Below, one piece after another: positions 1 to 8,070 of a stretch of DNA of 64,000 nucleotides (position 1 is its first letter; each line of letters opens with the position of its first letter). Origin of the DNA: Trichomonas vaginalis G3 (taxonomy: Eukaryota; Parabasalia; Trichomonadida; Trichomonadidae); contig NC_067204.1 in the NCBI RefSeq assembly GCF_026262505.1, positions 13,720,522 through 13,784,521 on the forward strand, written 5' to 3'. Below the pieces are notes generated by a model. That model saw only the letters and a program-made list of their open reading frames with translations, was not told where the DNA came from and did no database searches. Both the position numbers and the translations under genes were made by a program.

Positions 1-129
1 AACTTTATCACATTTGATTAAAATGAAATTGGAACCAGTGTCAGAATACAAAACATCCCCAACATCTTTTTCAAAATTTAATATCCCCAACAATGAACGA
101 AGATGAGGAGTACAAAATTTAATTTTCAT
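1..129 (-). CDS. Hypothetical protein, partial at window edge
   Basis: An open frame of 43 codons begins with the ATG at 129 and runs off the left edge. Its ATG overlaps the TGA stop of the next upstream gene in an ATGA arrangement, the close coupling seen elsewhere in this block, which supports the start. The visible part is mixed hydrophobic and charged with no recognised motif. Confidence 0.4.
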   Translation of the reverse strand, partial: MKIKFCTPHLRSLLGILNFEKDVGDVLYSDTGSNFILIKCDKV

Positions 130-365
130 CGGAATTTAATAAGGTTATTTATTTCATCAAGTTCAAAAAGTTTATCAGGTTTTGATTTAAAATTTTCTTC
201 ATACCATACGATAAATGATTCATTTAAATAACTTAAAATCATGTTAATATCCCATTTCGTTATCACATTATTTATATACATATCATACGTTTTTTCAAGG
301 TCATCTTTAATAAATGATATATAATCTGAAGGGTCTAAAAGAATGGGATTAAATTTACCACTCAC
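126..365 (-). CDS. Hypothetical 79-aa protein of element A
   Basis: A small acidic-to-neutral protein rich in Asn, Ile and Asp, predicted largely helical, with no recognised domain. It is the first gene of a short minus-strand pair: its TGA overlaps the ATG of the gene running off the left edge. About 100 bp separate its start from the plus-strand gene beginning at 470, so a shared divergent promoter is plausible. The function is unknown; the coding call rests on length, base composition and the ATGA coupling. Confidence 0.45.
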   Translation of the reverse strand: MSGKFNPILLDPSDYISFIKDDLEKTYDMYINNVITKWDINMILSYLNESFIVWYEENFKSKPDKLFELDEINNLIKFR

Positions 366-469
366 AGAAACGAGAGTAACATTATAAATTCCGCTAAACT
401 GTTAAATTTAATTCACAGTTATTATTCGAAATAATATTGATAATTGACATTTTTATTACGATTAACAAT

Positions 470-949
470 ATGGTAAAGCGTTATTTTCCAGTGATAAATA
501 AAACTAGAATAAGATTACCTCAAGAATTCATAAATTCAACGAATAAGAAATTCATTCATGTTATAAATTTTAGTGTTTTCAGAAAATATGAGTCAATGTC
601 ATATTCATCAACAGGTTATATTTCACTTCATTCAAATTTAGTTCAATCAAACCCATATAATGACCATTTCATAAGATTTTCAGATGGTATTAAAAATGTA
701 ATTGATAGATTAAAATATGAACAGATTGACAATATCGAATTTTTGGAATTTTGGTTTAAATATCCCGATGGAAAAAAGATTGAAGTTAAAGATAAAGCTG
801 ATACTATAACAAAAACAATTACAATGACCGATCCGGATAGTGGGGAACAAAAAGAAATAAAACAAACGATAGAAACTGGTGAAAGGTCAATTATTATTGA
901 TTATGATTCAAAGGATTATTATTCGATAATGTTAATGCTTGAATATTAA
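470..949 (+). CDS. Hypothetical 159-aa protein of element A
   Basis: The frame is open from a TTG at 437, but the first ATG is at 470 and is the likelier start in a eukaryotic setting; the protein then opens with a basic stretch. The C-terminal half has an aromatic FWFKYPDGKK segment followed by a Lys/Glu/Thr-rich stretch and ends in a hydrophobic LMLMLEY. Alternation of short hydrophobic and polar segments suggests a beta-rich fold. A faint likeness to the C-terminal region of the 286-aa protein at 53015-53875 (aromatic FQVWFTTNG segment) was noticed by eye only. Its stop overlaps the stop of the converging gene at 946-1287. Confidence 0.5.
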   Translation: MVKRYFPVINKTRIRLPQEFINSTNKKFIHVINFSVFRKYESMSYSSTGYISLHSNLVQSNPYNDHFIRFSDGIKNVIDRLKYEQIDNIEFLEFWFKYPDGKKIEVKDKADTITKTITMTDPDSGEQKEIKQTIETGERSIIIDYDSKDYYSIMLMLEY

Positions 950-1287
950 ATAGCCTTAACAAAGAATTTTTCAAGTGATATTTTATATTCATCAACTATT
1001 TTATTATAAATATCATTATATGTTAAATGAAGTTCAGTTGTTGTTCCGTTCTTTGATATCTTAATTGTGCTAATATCCTTTATAGGATTTATTTTTGCAA
1101 CTGTTCCGCAGCATGAAACCTCATCATCTATGAAAAATTGAATCTTAACGTCTGAATCTTGAACATCACAAAGAATGGCGATAATGTGAATTAATGATTC
1201 ATAAGGTAAAATAATTAAACCGGATTGGTCAATTAAATTTATTATTGAATCATAATTATTAATTATTATATCACGGTAAATTTTCAT
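946..1287 (-). CDS. Conserved Polinton protein, homologue of the 13427-14008 product
   Basis: A 113-aa protein of unknown function. By eye its whole length aligns with the C-terminal half of the 193-aa proteins at 13427-14008 and 62104-62685: a hydrophobic N-terminal stretch, then a shared Cys-Cys-Gly, then a KINPIKDI-like segment matching NIIDKIYV, and a closing ISLEKF matching ISLKFS. The longer versions carry an extra N-terminal region and coiled coil. The gene converges on the plus-strand gene ending at 949 with a 4-base overlap. Conservation across two divergent lineages suggests a core role, perhaps structural; that is inference. Confidence 0.55.
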   Translation of the reverse strand: MKIYRDIIINNYDSIINLIDQSGLIILPYESLIHIIAILCDVQDSDVKIQFFIDDEVSCCGTVAKINPIKDISTIKISKNGTTTELHLTYNDIYNKIVDEYKISLEKFFVKAI

Positions 1288-1309
1288 TAATTCAGAATTA
1301 ATGTCTATT

Positions 1310-1615
1310 TTATATGGGTTCTCGATGTTTGATGAAAGAGGTGGGGGTATGTTGGATAAGTGGGAATTTCAACAGGTTCTTTACCGGGTTCAGATAAAAT
1401 GATTGGGTCTCCATTCTCATGGTTTTCTTCATTCTCCTCATTTTCGGTAAGTCACGAGTTAATAAATTTGGTTGAGTTGCTGACCTTGTTAATTCAGGGC
1501 TAACATTAACTTTAACATTTTGAATAATTCGTGATTTATCATCATTTACGTTATAACCAACCGTAATCTCTGCTTTTGCGTTAGTGTTCTTTTGACTAGT
1601 GAAACGTCTTCTCAT
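1310..1615 (-). pseudogene. Hypothetical protein of element A, broken
   Basis: The first half is basic and polar and looks like real coding sequence; the later part has composition unlike its neighbours, so the gene appears broken with about one break. No domain is recognised. It lies between the 113-aa conserved gene and the 273-aa gene on the same strand, with short spacers at both sides, so all three may be transcribed in the same direction from separate promoters. Confidence 0.35.
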
Positions 1616-1648
1616 TTATAATCGAATAAAAAAAATATATTTAAACTT

Positions 1649-2470
1649 TTATTTTGCTGGAACTTTTGAATCTATTATTCCCTGTATTTGTTCATGAAGT
1701 TGATTTTTATTTTCATCGAAATTAATAGACTTAATATATTCATTAATTGCATTCTTATAATCATCTGATTTCTCAAATTTTCTTTTATCTGATTCCTTAA
1801 CTAAATCATAAGTTAAACCTCGTTGCTGATATAATGGTTTCTTAATTAAATCTTTGAATGCTTGAGATAAAGCACCTGATGCAATTCTTGCTACTATAAT
1901 TGGTTGGAATTGCTGTTTAAGTTCATCTTTAACATTTGCGAAAACTGGATCGAATAAAGCAACTTTAAAGAATTTCTTGGCTGAAATTTCAGGTCTAATA
2001 TTTGCATATTGACCATTAAACTGGTTAGAATATTGTGGTAATCCATCCGGTCCCTCTTCAATAGCATTTAATTCTTCATTGAAATAAGAATATGGATTAT
2101 GACGGTATGAATTAATTGGACCATTTTCACCTTCTCCAATGTATTGTTTAACAGCTTTTCCATTTTCATCAAATTGCATAGGATAACGTTCATTATATGC
2201 TTTACGTTTAGGATAATCAGACATAGTTAATTTATAACCATTTATGACTTTAATATTTCCTTGACCATCAGTAACGAAAACTTCATTTATACCATCAGGT
2301 TTTCCATTTGGACCCGTAATGTCTGCTTCGTGTGCTTCCCAATTTGGACCATGACGTTTGGCATATGCTTGAGCTTCTGGTAATGTTAAAACGTTTCTCA
2401 TTTGTTTAACATCTTTTTGAAGACCAGCAACAATATGAACTAATTCTTTCATTCCATCAGGAACTTTCAT
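1649..2470 (-). CDS. Probable structural protein of element A, 273 aa
   Basis: The first third is charged and helical; residues about 50-90 hold a Gly/Asp-rich segment in which [12 protein letters not shown] is followed by a [10 protein letters not shown] stretch and then SDYPKR. This order (Asp/Gly-rich loop, a V-NGY strand, then S-D-Y/W-P-x-R) resembles a conserved protein I recall from polinton-like viruses and virophage relatives, probably a virion component. That comparison is from memory and is inference. The last 100 residues are helical and charged. It sits next to the ATPase gene and on its strand, fitting a morphogenesis block. Confidence 0.45.
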   Translation of the reverse strand: MKVPDGMKELVHIVAGLQKDVKQMRNVLTLPEAQAYAKRHGPNWEAHEADITGPNGKPDGINEVFVTDGQGNIKVINGYKLTMSDYPKRKAYNERYPMQFDENGKAVKQYIGEGENGPINSYRHNPYSYFNEELNAIEEGPDGLPQYSNQFNGQYANIRPEISAKKFFKVALFDPVFANVKDELKQQFQPIIVARIASGALSQAFKDLIKKPLYQQRGLTYDLVKESDKRKFEKSDDYKNAINEYIKSINFDENKNQLHEQIQGIIDSKVPAK

Positions 2471-2583
2471 AGTTCTATTATATGCACCCTTTTGTTTGTC
2501 CCTTGTTTTAATGGAACCTGTAGAAGATTTGCATTTCTGTCATGTTTAATTATAAATAAAAAATAAAAATTAATTATAAAAAG

Positions 2584-3410
2584 TTAATCAAATTTAACAC
2601 TTCCTTTATTTAAATCAACTATTATTTTTCCATGTTCACCTAATTGCTGATATTGTGTGTAAAGTTCATTAATGCTCATTGGTAAATTCACTTGATAAAG
2701 CATAACGTTCAACTGTTGACGACTAAACCCACTGAAAATGAAAAGGTTGATAGATTTGATTTAATGTTTGTGCTTAATGCTTTGAAATATTGAACAGCCA
2801 TGAAGAATGAACACTGAATGTGTCGACATTGAGTTAATAACTGATTAAAATATGATTTCTCATTTGTTATTAGTTTTGATTTCACTGCATCATCTAGAAA
2901 AATGAGTGAATGCAAAAATTCTCTATCAAAATTTGAAATAGAAAGTGTTTCAAATAATTCATCCCGTTGTTTATCAATAATTTTATCCTCTAATCCTTGC
3001 TTCTTGATTGTATTATATAATTCTTTATACATTAAAAAGTTTTTTAAATAATCTTCTGCTTCTTCTTGTGATAAATAAATAATTGGAATTTTGATTAAAT
3101 GCTTTAAAGATTCAAATGTATCATCTGAAGGTGAACCTGAACGGTTGATATAAATTAACACATGTGAATAGGGGGAAGTGTTAGCAATAATGATAATTTG
3201 TTTTAATATCGTTAATGTTTTACCTTTATTTTGTTTACCAATTGCTGCAGTGATTGAATTTAAGTAACATTCAGAATATGGAATTTTCATTAATTTTTCC
3301 TTAGATAGAGCATTTCTATTATCACTCAATGCTTCATTAATCATATCATCTACGTATGTATTATATACTCCTGCTAATTCTTCATAAGGGGTGGATGAAT
3401 TTAAATCCAT
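2584..3410 (-). pseudogene. Packaging ATPase of element A, broken
   Basis: A P-loop ATPase. Near residue 55 there is a Walker A motif GKQNKGKT following a short hydrophobic strand, and about 110 residues later a Walker B SLIFLDDA. Layout and size match the genome-packaging (A32/FtsK-HerA-like) ATPases of Polintons and the one at 17038-17898, although sequence identity is low. Such ATPases drive DNA into preformed capsids. The gene precedes the capsid candidate on the same strand. It appears broken with about one break. Confidence 0.6.
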
Positions 3411-3434
3411 TTAATCAAAAATAAATTTATAATT

Positions 3435-5070
3435 TTAAACATTTCTATTCATCAATATTTCATCATATGAACTTCTATACTGTGGTGGTGTACCTGTTGG
3501 ATGATATTTCAAACCTTCATCCGGTGTCCATGTCCAAATGTAGTCCTAGTAAACCAAACCTGAGGAGGATTTGTCACCTTTGAACAGTAAGTGTCATTTT
3601 CACCCTGAATGATTGGATAAGCTTTCACTTGTACTGTAACTTGTGAGTTGAAAGTTTCTAATCCATCAAAGAATATACCCGCTCCATCACGTTGAACTGG
3701 AATAGTGCATAAGAATGAAGTTTGGTCTTTCCATGTTCTAGCTAATGGCGTGCCATCATCATTCAGTGGTCTAGTTAATGAGTCCTCGTATTCTTCTGTG
3801 CATTCATTCACTCCATCTAAATCAGAAGCTTGAAGCATACGTGTAAAGAATATGTCACCCACTGTGGTCATCGCTTGATCGGGGAAGTTTCTGGAATCTA
3901 TAGTGACCTGAAGACCTCGAAGCATTGGATTTTCTAAAACTGTTCTTTGCATTGCATTCTTCGGAAATGCTAACACAACATCTGTAACATTATGAAGAGC
4001 GTATGAGAAATCTGAGCTAATACCTTCAGGAGTGATGCAACCTCCATTTAGTGAACGAACGTCAATATGTTGAGCTGGAATCATGAATGGATCTTCCTTA
4101 CTGAATAAACGTGGTATTGCTTTAACTGATTCTTCAATTAAACCGTATCCTGGTGTAATGCATTTATCCTCTAAAACTTCCATCTTTGTGCATGAAATAA
4201 TAACGTCATCAACTGTTGCGTCAGCAGATGTAGCGGCTAAGCTTGTAATTAATTTGGCAGGAAGTCCGATTTGTTGGAATTTGCGATCATATTTATAAAC
4301 ATGATTCATAATCTTTTCATAATTTTCATCAGTTATCTTTTCATAAACGTAATTTTGTAAATCAGCAACTCTTAACGGGTCAACCTGACAAAATACTAAA
4401 GTATCCCTGAAAACATAATATTTAAGAATGATATCACCAAATGATTTAGGATAATCATCGAACGCCTGAAATGCTAACAAATCATTTACCGGAATAATCA
4501 TATCAAAAGTGACATCAACTTCTTCATTTGCTTTCTTGAAAACTTCTGAAGGGTCAATATATTTACCACATACTGAGTTATCATATTTTTGAACATTATT
4601 ATATAACGAATGAACAAACTTTTTAACTTTCCTTTCTGATTTTGGTTTATATGTTGCAAATGCGAAAGATTCACGGGCGCAATCCATCTGAAGATAACCG
4701 GCATCACCTCTTTCGGTTTCTACTTCTAATTGTTTAAAGCTTTGATTTGATGATTTGTAACCAACGAATAAACGCATGCATTTAAAAGCGGCATCACATG
4801 TGAAAGCTTTATTTGAAACTAGAGTTGCTTTAACTTTGCGTTTAATATATGTGTCACCTAATTGTTCACATCATGAGCCGGATTTGTAATTCTTAAATGA
4901 GTTTGTTTATCATCAAAATATGGAGCATCAGAGTCATAGCATGAACTTTCAAGTTCTCTATAATATCTTCTACCGTCATTCTTTGCGAATATTTCATTTA
5001 TCTTTTCGAATGAATGAAACACATTTCCATTAATCGGTTTAGTGTTTGGCACCAAATAGTTAGTCGTCAT
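3435..5070 (-). pseudogene. Candidate major capsid protein of element A, broken
   Basis: A long gene of about 540 codons downstream of two small genes and upstream of the ATPase. The product is rich in short beta-type segments, aromatic residues and Asp/Asn turns, with few Lys-rich helices, as in double jelly-roll capsid proteins; its length also fits. No sequence signature proves the family and it does not align by eye with the capsid gene of P1. About two breaks are present. Alternative: another large virion protein. A structure prediction would discriminate. Confidence 0.45.
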
Positions 5071-5140
5071 TTATTATATAAATAAAAAATCAAAATTAAA
5101 AGATGAAAATGAATTTTTAATTTTAATGAAATAATCAACT

Positions 5141-5356
5141 ATGGCGGCAGGATTCTTTAAGAAACTGTGGGATAAAGTAAAAAGAGGAGCGAGTAAAGTT
5201 TGGGAAACAATGAAGAAAGGAGCAAATTGGATATTTAAGAATAAAGAAGCAATTAGTGACGTTGCTGAATCAATAACGCCAAAAGCTGCCCCAATAAGAG
5301 AAATATTAAATAAAGGAGAAAAAGTTTATCAAAGACTTCAACCGATACTAAGATAA
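5141..5356 (+). CDS. Small basic amphipathic protein, protein VI-like
   Basis: A 71-aa protein opening with MAAGFFKKLWDKVK, then repeated Trp/Lys-rich helical turns and a charged tail. The N-terminal amphipathic helix with Gly-Phe-Phe resembles the membrane-active peptide of adenovirus protein VI and similar small proteins in Polintons. The same N-terminus starts the converging gene at 5381-5615, and related peptides begin the genes at 27026-27427 and 45691-45956. A role in membrane disruption or as a capsid cement is inference. Confidence 0.5.
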   Translation: MAAGFFKKLWDKVKRGASKVWETMKKGANWIFKNKEAISDVAESITPKAAPIREILNKGEKVYQRLQPILR

Positions 5357-5380
5357 AAATAATATTTATTTATTTTTCCA

Positions 5381-5615
5381 CTATCTACCTCCTATTTTAT
5401 TAAGTATTCCTTCAGCTATTCCACCAATTGCGTTACCTGCTTGTGCTCCCATCGCCGGATTACCTGCTTTAGTACCTAATACCCCACCTATGATAGTTCC
5501 TGCCGTTTTCGCTACTGGTGCCAAAAAGTTTGCAACGGGTTTAATAATTTTTATGAACCCAACCCGCAGCTTTCTTAATTCCATCCCATAATTTTTTAAA
5601 GAATCCTGCCGCCAT
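5381..5615 (-). pseudogene. Second protein VI-like gene of element A, broken
   Basis: It starts with the same MAAGFFKKLWD peptide as the gene at 5141-5356 but on the opposite strand, so the two form a convergent pair of duplicated 5' ends with different 3' halves. The distal part encodes a Gly/Ala-rich hydrophobic segment (repeated AGN, GGI) of the kind found in membrane-active virion peptides. The gene appears broken with about one break. Confidence 0.4.
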
Positions 5616-5681
5616 TTCTGATTTAATATTAATTAAAAAATATATTTCATCACTTATATTCTAATTTTTATTTAATGATAA

Positions 5682-6050
5682 ATGAAACCGATTTTAAAAA
5701 TAAATGAAACAGAGAAGGAAGAAATAAATGAAAGTGAAAATGTTCAACAAAAAATAAACGTTGTTAAACCCACCACTGAAATAAAAATTTTTTCATCTGT
5801 TGAAGAATTTAATGGCTATTATGCTAATAATAAAAAAATATTTGAAGAATTGACAACGTGTAAATTGAATAAAATGTTTAAAGTTGATGGATTCAAAATT
5901 TCAAAAATAAAAGGAGTGGTTAGTTTGAAATTTATTCCTCAATCAAGAATCACCTCATTAATGAAAATTGATGATTTAACAAAAAGAATAGAAGAGATTG
6001 AAGAAAGAATGAATCAAATAATTGATTTCATAAATTCAAACAATCATTAG
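5682..6050 (+). CDS. Hypothetical 122-aa protein with C-terminal coiled coil
   Basis: The N-terminal 40 residues are Glu/Asn-rich and probably disordered; the middle holds an alternating hydrophobic stretch; the last 30 residues show heptad spacing of Ile/Leu (LTKRIEEIEERMNQIIDFI) and should form a coiled coil, suggesting an oligomer. No family is recognised. It is the last gene of element A; a low-complexity AT-rich stretch follows. Confidence 0.5.
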   Translation: MKPILKINETEKEEINESENVQQKINVVKPTTEIKIFSSVEEFNGYYANNKKIFEELTTCKLNKMFKVDGFKISKIKGVVSLKFIPQSRITSLMKIDDLTKRIEEIEERMNQIIDFINSNNH

Positions 6051-6735
6051 TTTCTTAAAGTTCTATGTTGAACTCATCAAATTTCTTTTTAAAGTTTATT
6101 TTTTTATGTATGGGCTGAGTGTAAATGTCTTACAATTTTGAAAATTTTTTAAACCTTGATTTATTCAAAAACGTAAGAATAAAAACCGTAAGAATCATAC
6201 ATTTTTTACTTCATATGTTAAAAAAAATGATACAAAATCGCTCGATATTGTATGAATTCTTACGTTTACAAAAAAAGTCACACAACCCTTCCACATATAC
6301 TACTATAAAAAAAAGAATATGTTTTAATCGCATTGTCTCATAAATCAATAAGATGTGATTGAAATGTATCAAGATTGCAAAATTACACTGTCGTTTTCTT
6401 GATGATTTAAATTTAATTTGTGAAAAAAATAAGAATATAGAAGGTATGATTGTGAATATAACGGAAATAGAGCATATTAAGACATAACACAAATATATTG
6501 ACTTTCATAAGTAATTCGTTCATAATGAAAATAGTTTGAAGCATATTTGGAATACAAATATATATTTAAATTTTGACTAAATAATTGAAATATATCGTAG
6601 TATAACCGCTAAAATGGGCTTGTTTTTGGTGTCTGCTCAAGTTCGAATGGCGATCAACTTTTTTTTTGATTATTGTTATTTTTTCCTATAGAATAACGAG
6701 AATTTCACAATCGTATTACTCTCTGCTTATTAAAG
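6051..6735. other. AT-rich stretch without a confident gene
   Basis: Several short frames occur on both strands (for example 6125-6343 plus), but none has clear coding character. A frame ending near 6487 on the plus strand could be the tail of a decayed host gene. The segment must contain the right end of element A and the left flank of transposon B; no terminal repeat of element A could be recognised because its partner lies outside the window. Confidence 0.4.
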
Positions 6736-6737
6736 TA

Positions 6738-7092
6738 ATAAAATATACATTTTTAAAGATATTCAAGTTTTTAACAATAAATTGTCTATAATATACATCT
6801 GTACAATTATTATATAAATTTCATTATATGTGTTTAGTTCTTAGTTGATTTTTTTGGAAATATAAAATATTATTCCGAATAAAAAGTTTGTTTAAAAGCA
6901 CACAGAACATAGAGTCATTACTTCATCATTAGAACTAATAGAAAACGTGAGTAGATTGTCTTCAATATGCTTGTAGAGCTTCAATTGTTTTTGGTAACAA
7001 ATTCAACATTTTTAGACAAAAGTTTTGTATTTAACTACATATTTATCTATATAGTATTTTTACAGTTTCAAAAACAAATGTTTGATAGAATT
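6738..7092 (+). repeat. Left terminal inverted repeat of transposon B
   Basis: 355 bp, read outward to inward from ATAAAATATACATTTTTAAA to a GATAGAATT inner edge. The reverse complement occurs at 41478-41832. Outside both edges the sequences diverge at once apart from the flanking TA. The following 7093-7380 holds no gene; it is the 3' non-coding part of the transposase gene. Confidence 0.9.
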
Positions 7093-7380
7093 CAAAAAAT
7101 TCGATATTTGAACTTAAATTTCTATAATTAATTTTCAAATATATAAGCATTAGATTCTATGTATACTTTATTTTTACCAAATACATACTCCAAAAGATAA
7201 TTTTTCCCTGCGAATATATAAATTCAAAGTTTTTTTTATGTATTTGTGTTGAAAAACATTTTGATTTTCACTGCAAAAGATATAATCTTTCATTATTCAT
7301 AACTTGTAAATTTTATGAAAATATTAAAAATTACATGGGCTATAGCCCATGAAAAAGTTGAGTTAAAATGATATGATTAA

Positions 7381-7579
7381 TTAAATAAAAGTAATACGTT
7401 TATATAGATAAACAAACAAAATAAAGCAATTTCTAATGGATAATGCAATCAGAAACGCATTGAAAGTATTCGATTGATTAGTTTTTTGAAATATAACATT
7501 AAATACTGCAAATCCTTCTTGATCAGCCGTATTCAAAAGATCTTCTATTTTTGCAAATGTGAAATGATTGCTTGAATCA
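7381..7579 (-). pseudogene. C-terminal end of the transposon B transposase
   Basis: This 66-codon frame continues, in the same reading frame through the duplicated TTAATA, the transposase frame that is interrupted at 32541 by Polinton P1. It codes for a helical, Phe/Asn-rich tail and stops at 7381. It has no start of its own. The continuity of frame across the 24.95-kb insertion is the main evidence that P1 landed inside this gene. Confidence 0.8.
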
Positions 7580-7585
7580 TTAATA

Positions 7586-8030
7586 AAAAAAAAAAAAAAA
7601 AAGGTAGTGGGGCCTCCAGGCACTTCGTGCCCTCTAGCCCCAAAGATGTTTAGTATGCAATGAAGTATAAAATGAGGTTTTTTTGGGTGTTGTCGGGCTT
7701 CCAGGCACTTCGTGCCTTCTAGCCCTTAAAATTTTTGAAAGTCGTTGCTGTTGACTTTTCGGTAGAGGACTCAAAATAGTATAACTATGTCCGGACAAGT
7801 AAGGGTCTATCGTCGCTACAGTAAAGTTACGGGCGTTCCAAGGAAGTATACTTTGAGAGACTCTTTAGAAACTTTAGACGTTGTACATAACCATCCATGT
7901 TTTTACTTTACATCCGATAAAAGTGGTTTGGAAACCGTTATGAGATGGTTAGAGGACATACATGACTGTGAGTTTTAGATACGATAAGATAGAATATGAG
8001 AGAGGTCCTATAAACCGGAGAAAGTGTCAT
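7586..8030 (+). repeat. Left terminal repeat and subterminal region of P1
   Basis: An A-run, then GGTAGTGGGG. The first 300 bp match the reverse complement of 32247-32535, and the whole stretch to about 8030 matches the left end of P2 (44028-44300 plus 44951-45130), so the full repeat of the family is probably over 400 bp. It contains two nested hairpins around GGCACTTCGTGCC and the start of a small ORF at 7787. The A-run length differs between copies (about 17, 7 and 20). Confidence 0.85.
7787..7978 (+). CDS. Small ORF inside the terminal repeat, 63 aa
   Basis: A basic, Tyr/Arg-rich N-terminus (MSGQVRVYRRYSKVTG) followed by a segment with Cys-Phe-Tyr-Phe and an acidic end. The 5' part lies inside the terminal repeat, so the same coding start recurs at both ends of P1 and at 44234 in P2. 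In P2 the downstream half (44951-45170) continues past the end seen here. No family is recognised. Because its first codons are part of the repeat it could be coding by chance of position, but conservation of the downstream half argues for a real gene. Confidence 0.45.
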   Translation: MSGQVRVYRRYSKVTGVPRKYTLRDSLETLDVVHNHPCFYFTSDKSGLETVMRWLEDIHDCEF

Positions 8031-8070
8031 ATAAACATCTGTCAAAAGCCTCTTTTTTACTTCACTTAAA

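Larger units (their letters stand above)
1..6060. mobile_element. Element A: partial Polinton-like element of a divergent lineage
   Basis: The left edge lies outside the window and no terminal repeat was found at the right, so both limits are approximate. About ten tightly packed genes, mostly on the minus strand and often overlapping by a few bases, include a P-loop ATPase of packaging type, a capsid-sized protein and two small basic amphipathic proteins. The 113-aa protein at 946-1287 matches the C-terminal half of the 13427-14008 product of P1, which ties this block to the Polintons further right. Codons are more A/T-rich than in P1 and P2. It is broken, with roughly four or five breaks in view. 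The family call is an inference from gene content. Confidence 0.55.

Noticed and set aside
437-469. N-terminal extension of the 159-aa gene from a TTG
   Set aside because: A non-ATG start is unlikely here; the ATG at 470 leaves a sensible protein. The same reasoning moved the start at 56761 to 56779.
6125-6492. Small frames on both strands left of transposon B
   Set aside because: Short, AT-driven, overlapping on opposite strands, and no similarity to any gene in the window. A decayed host gene is possible but cannot be supported.
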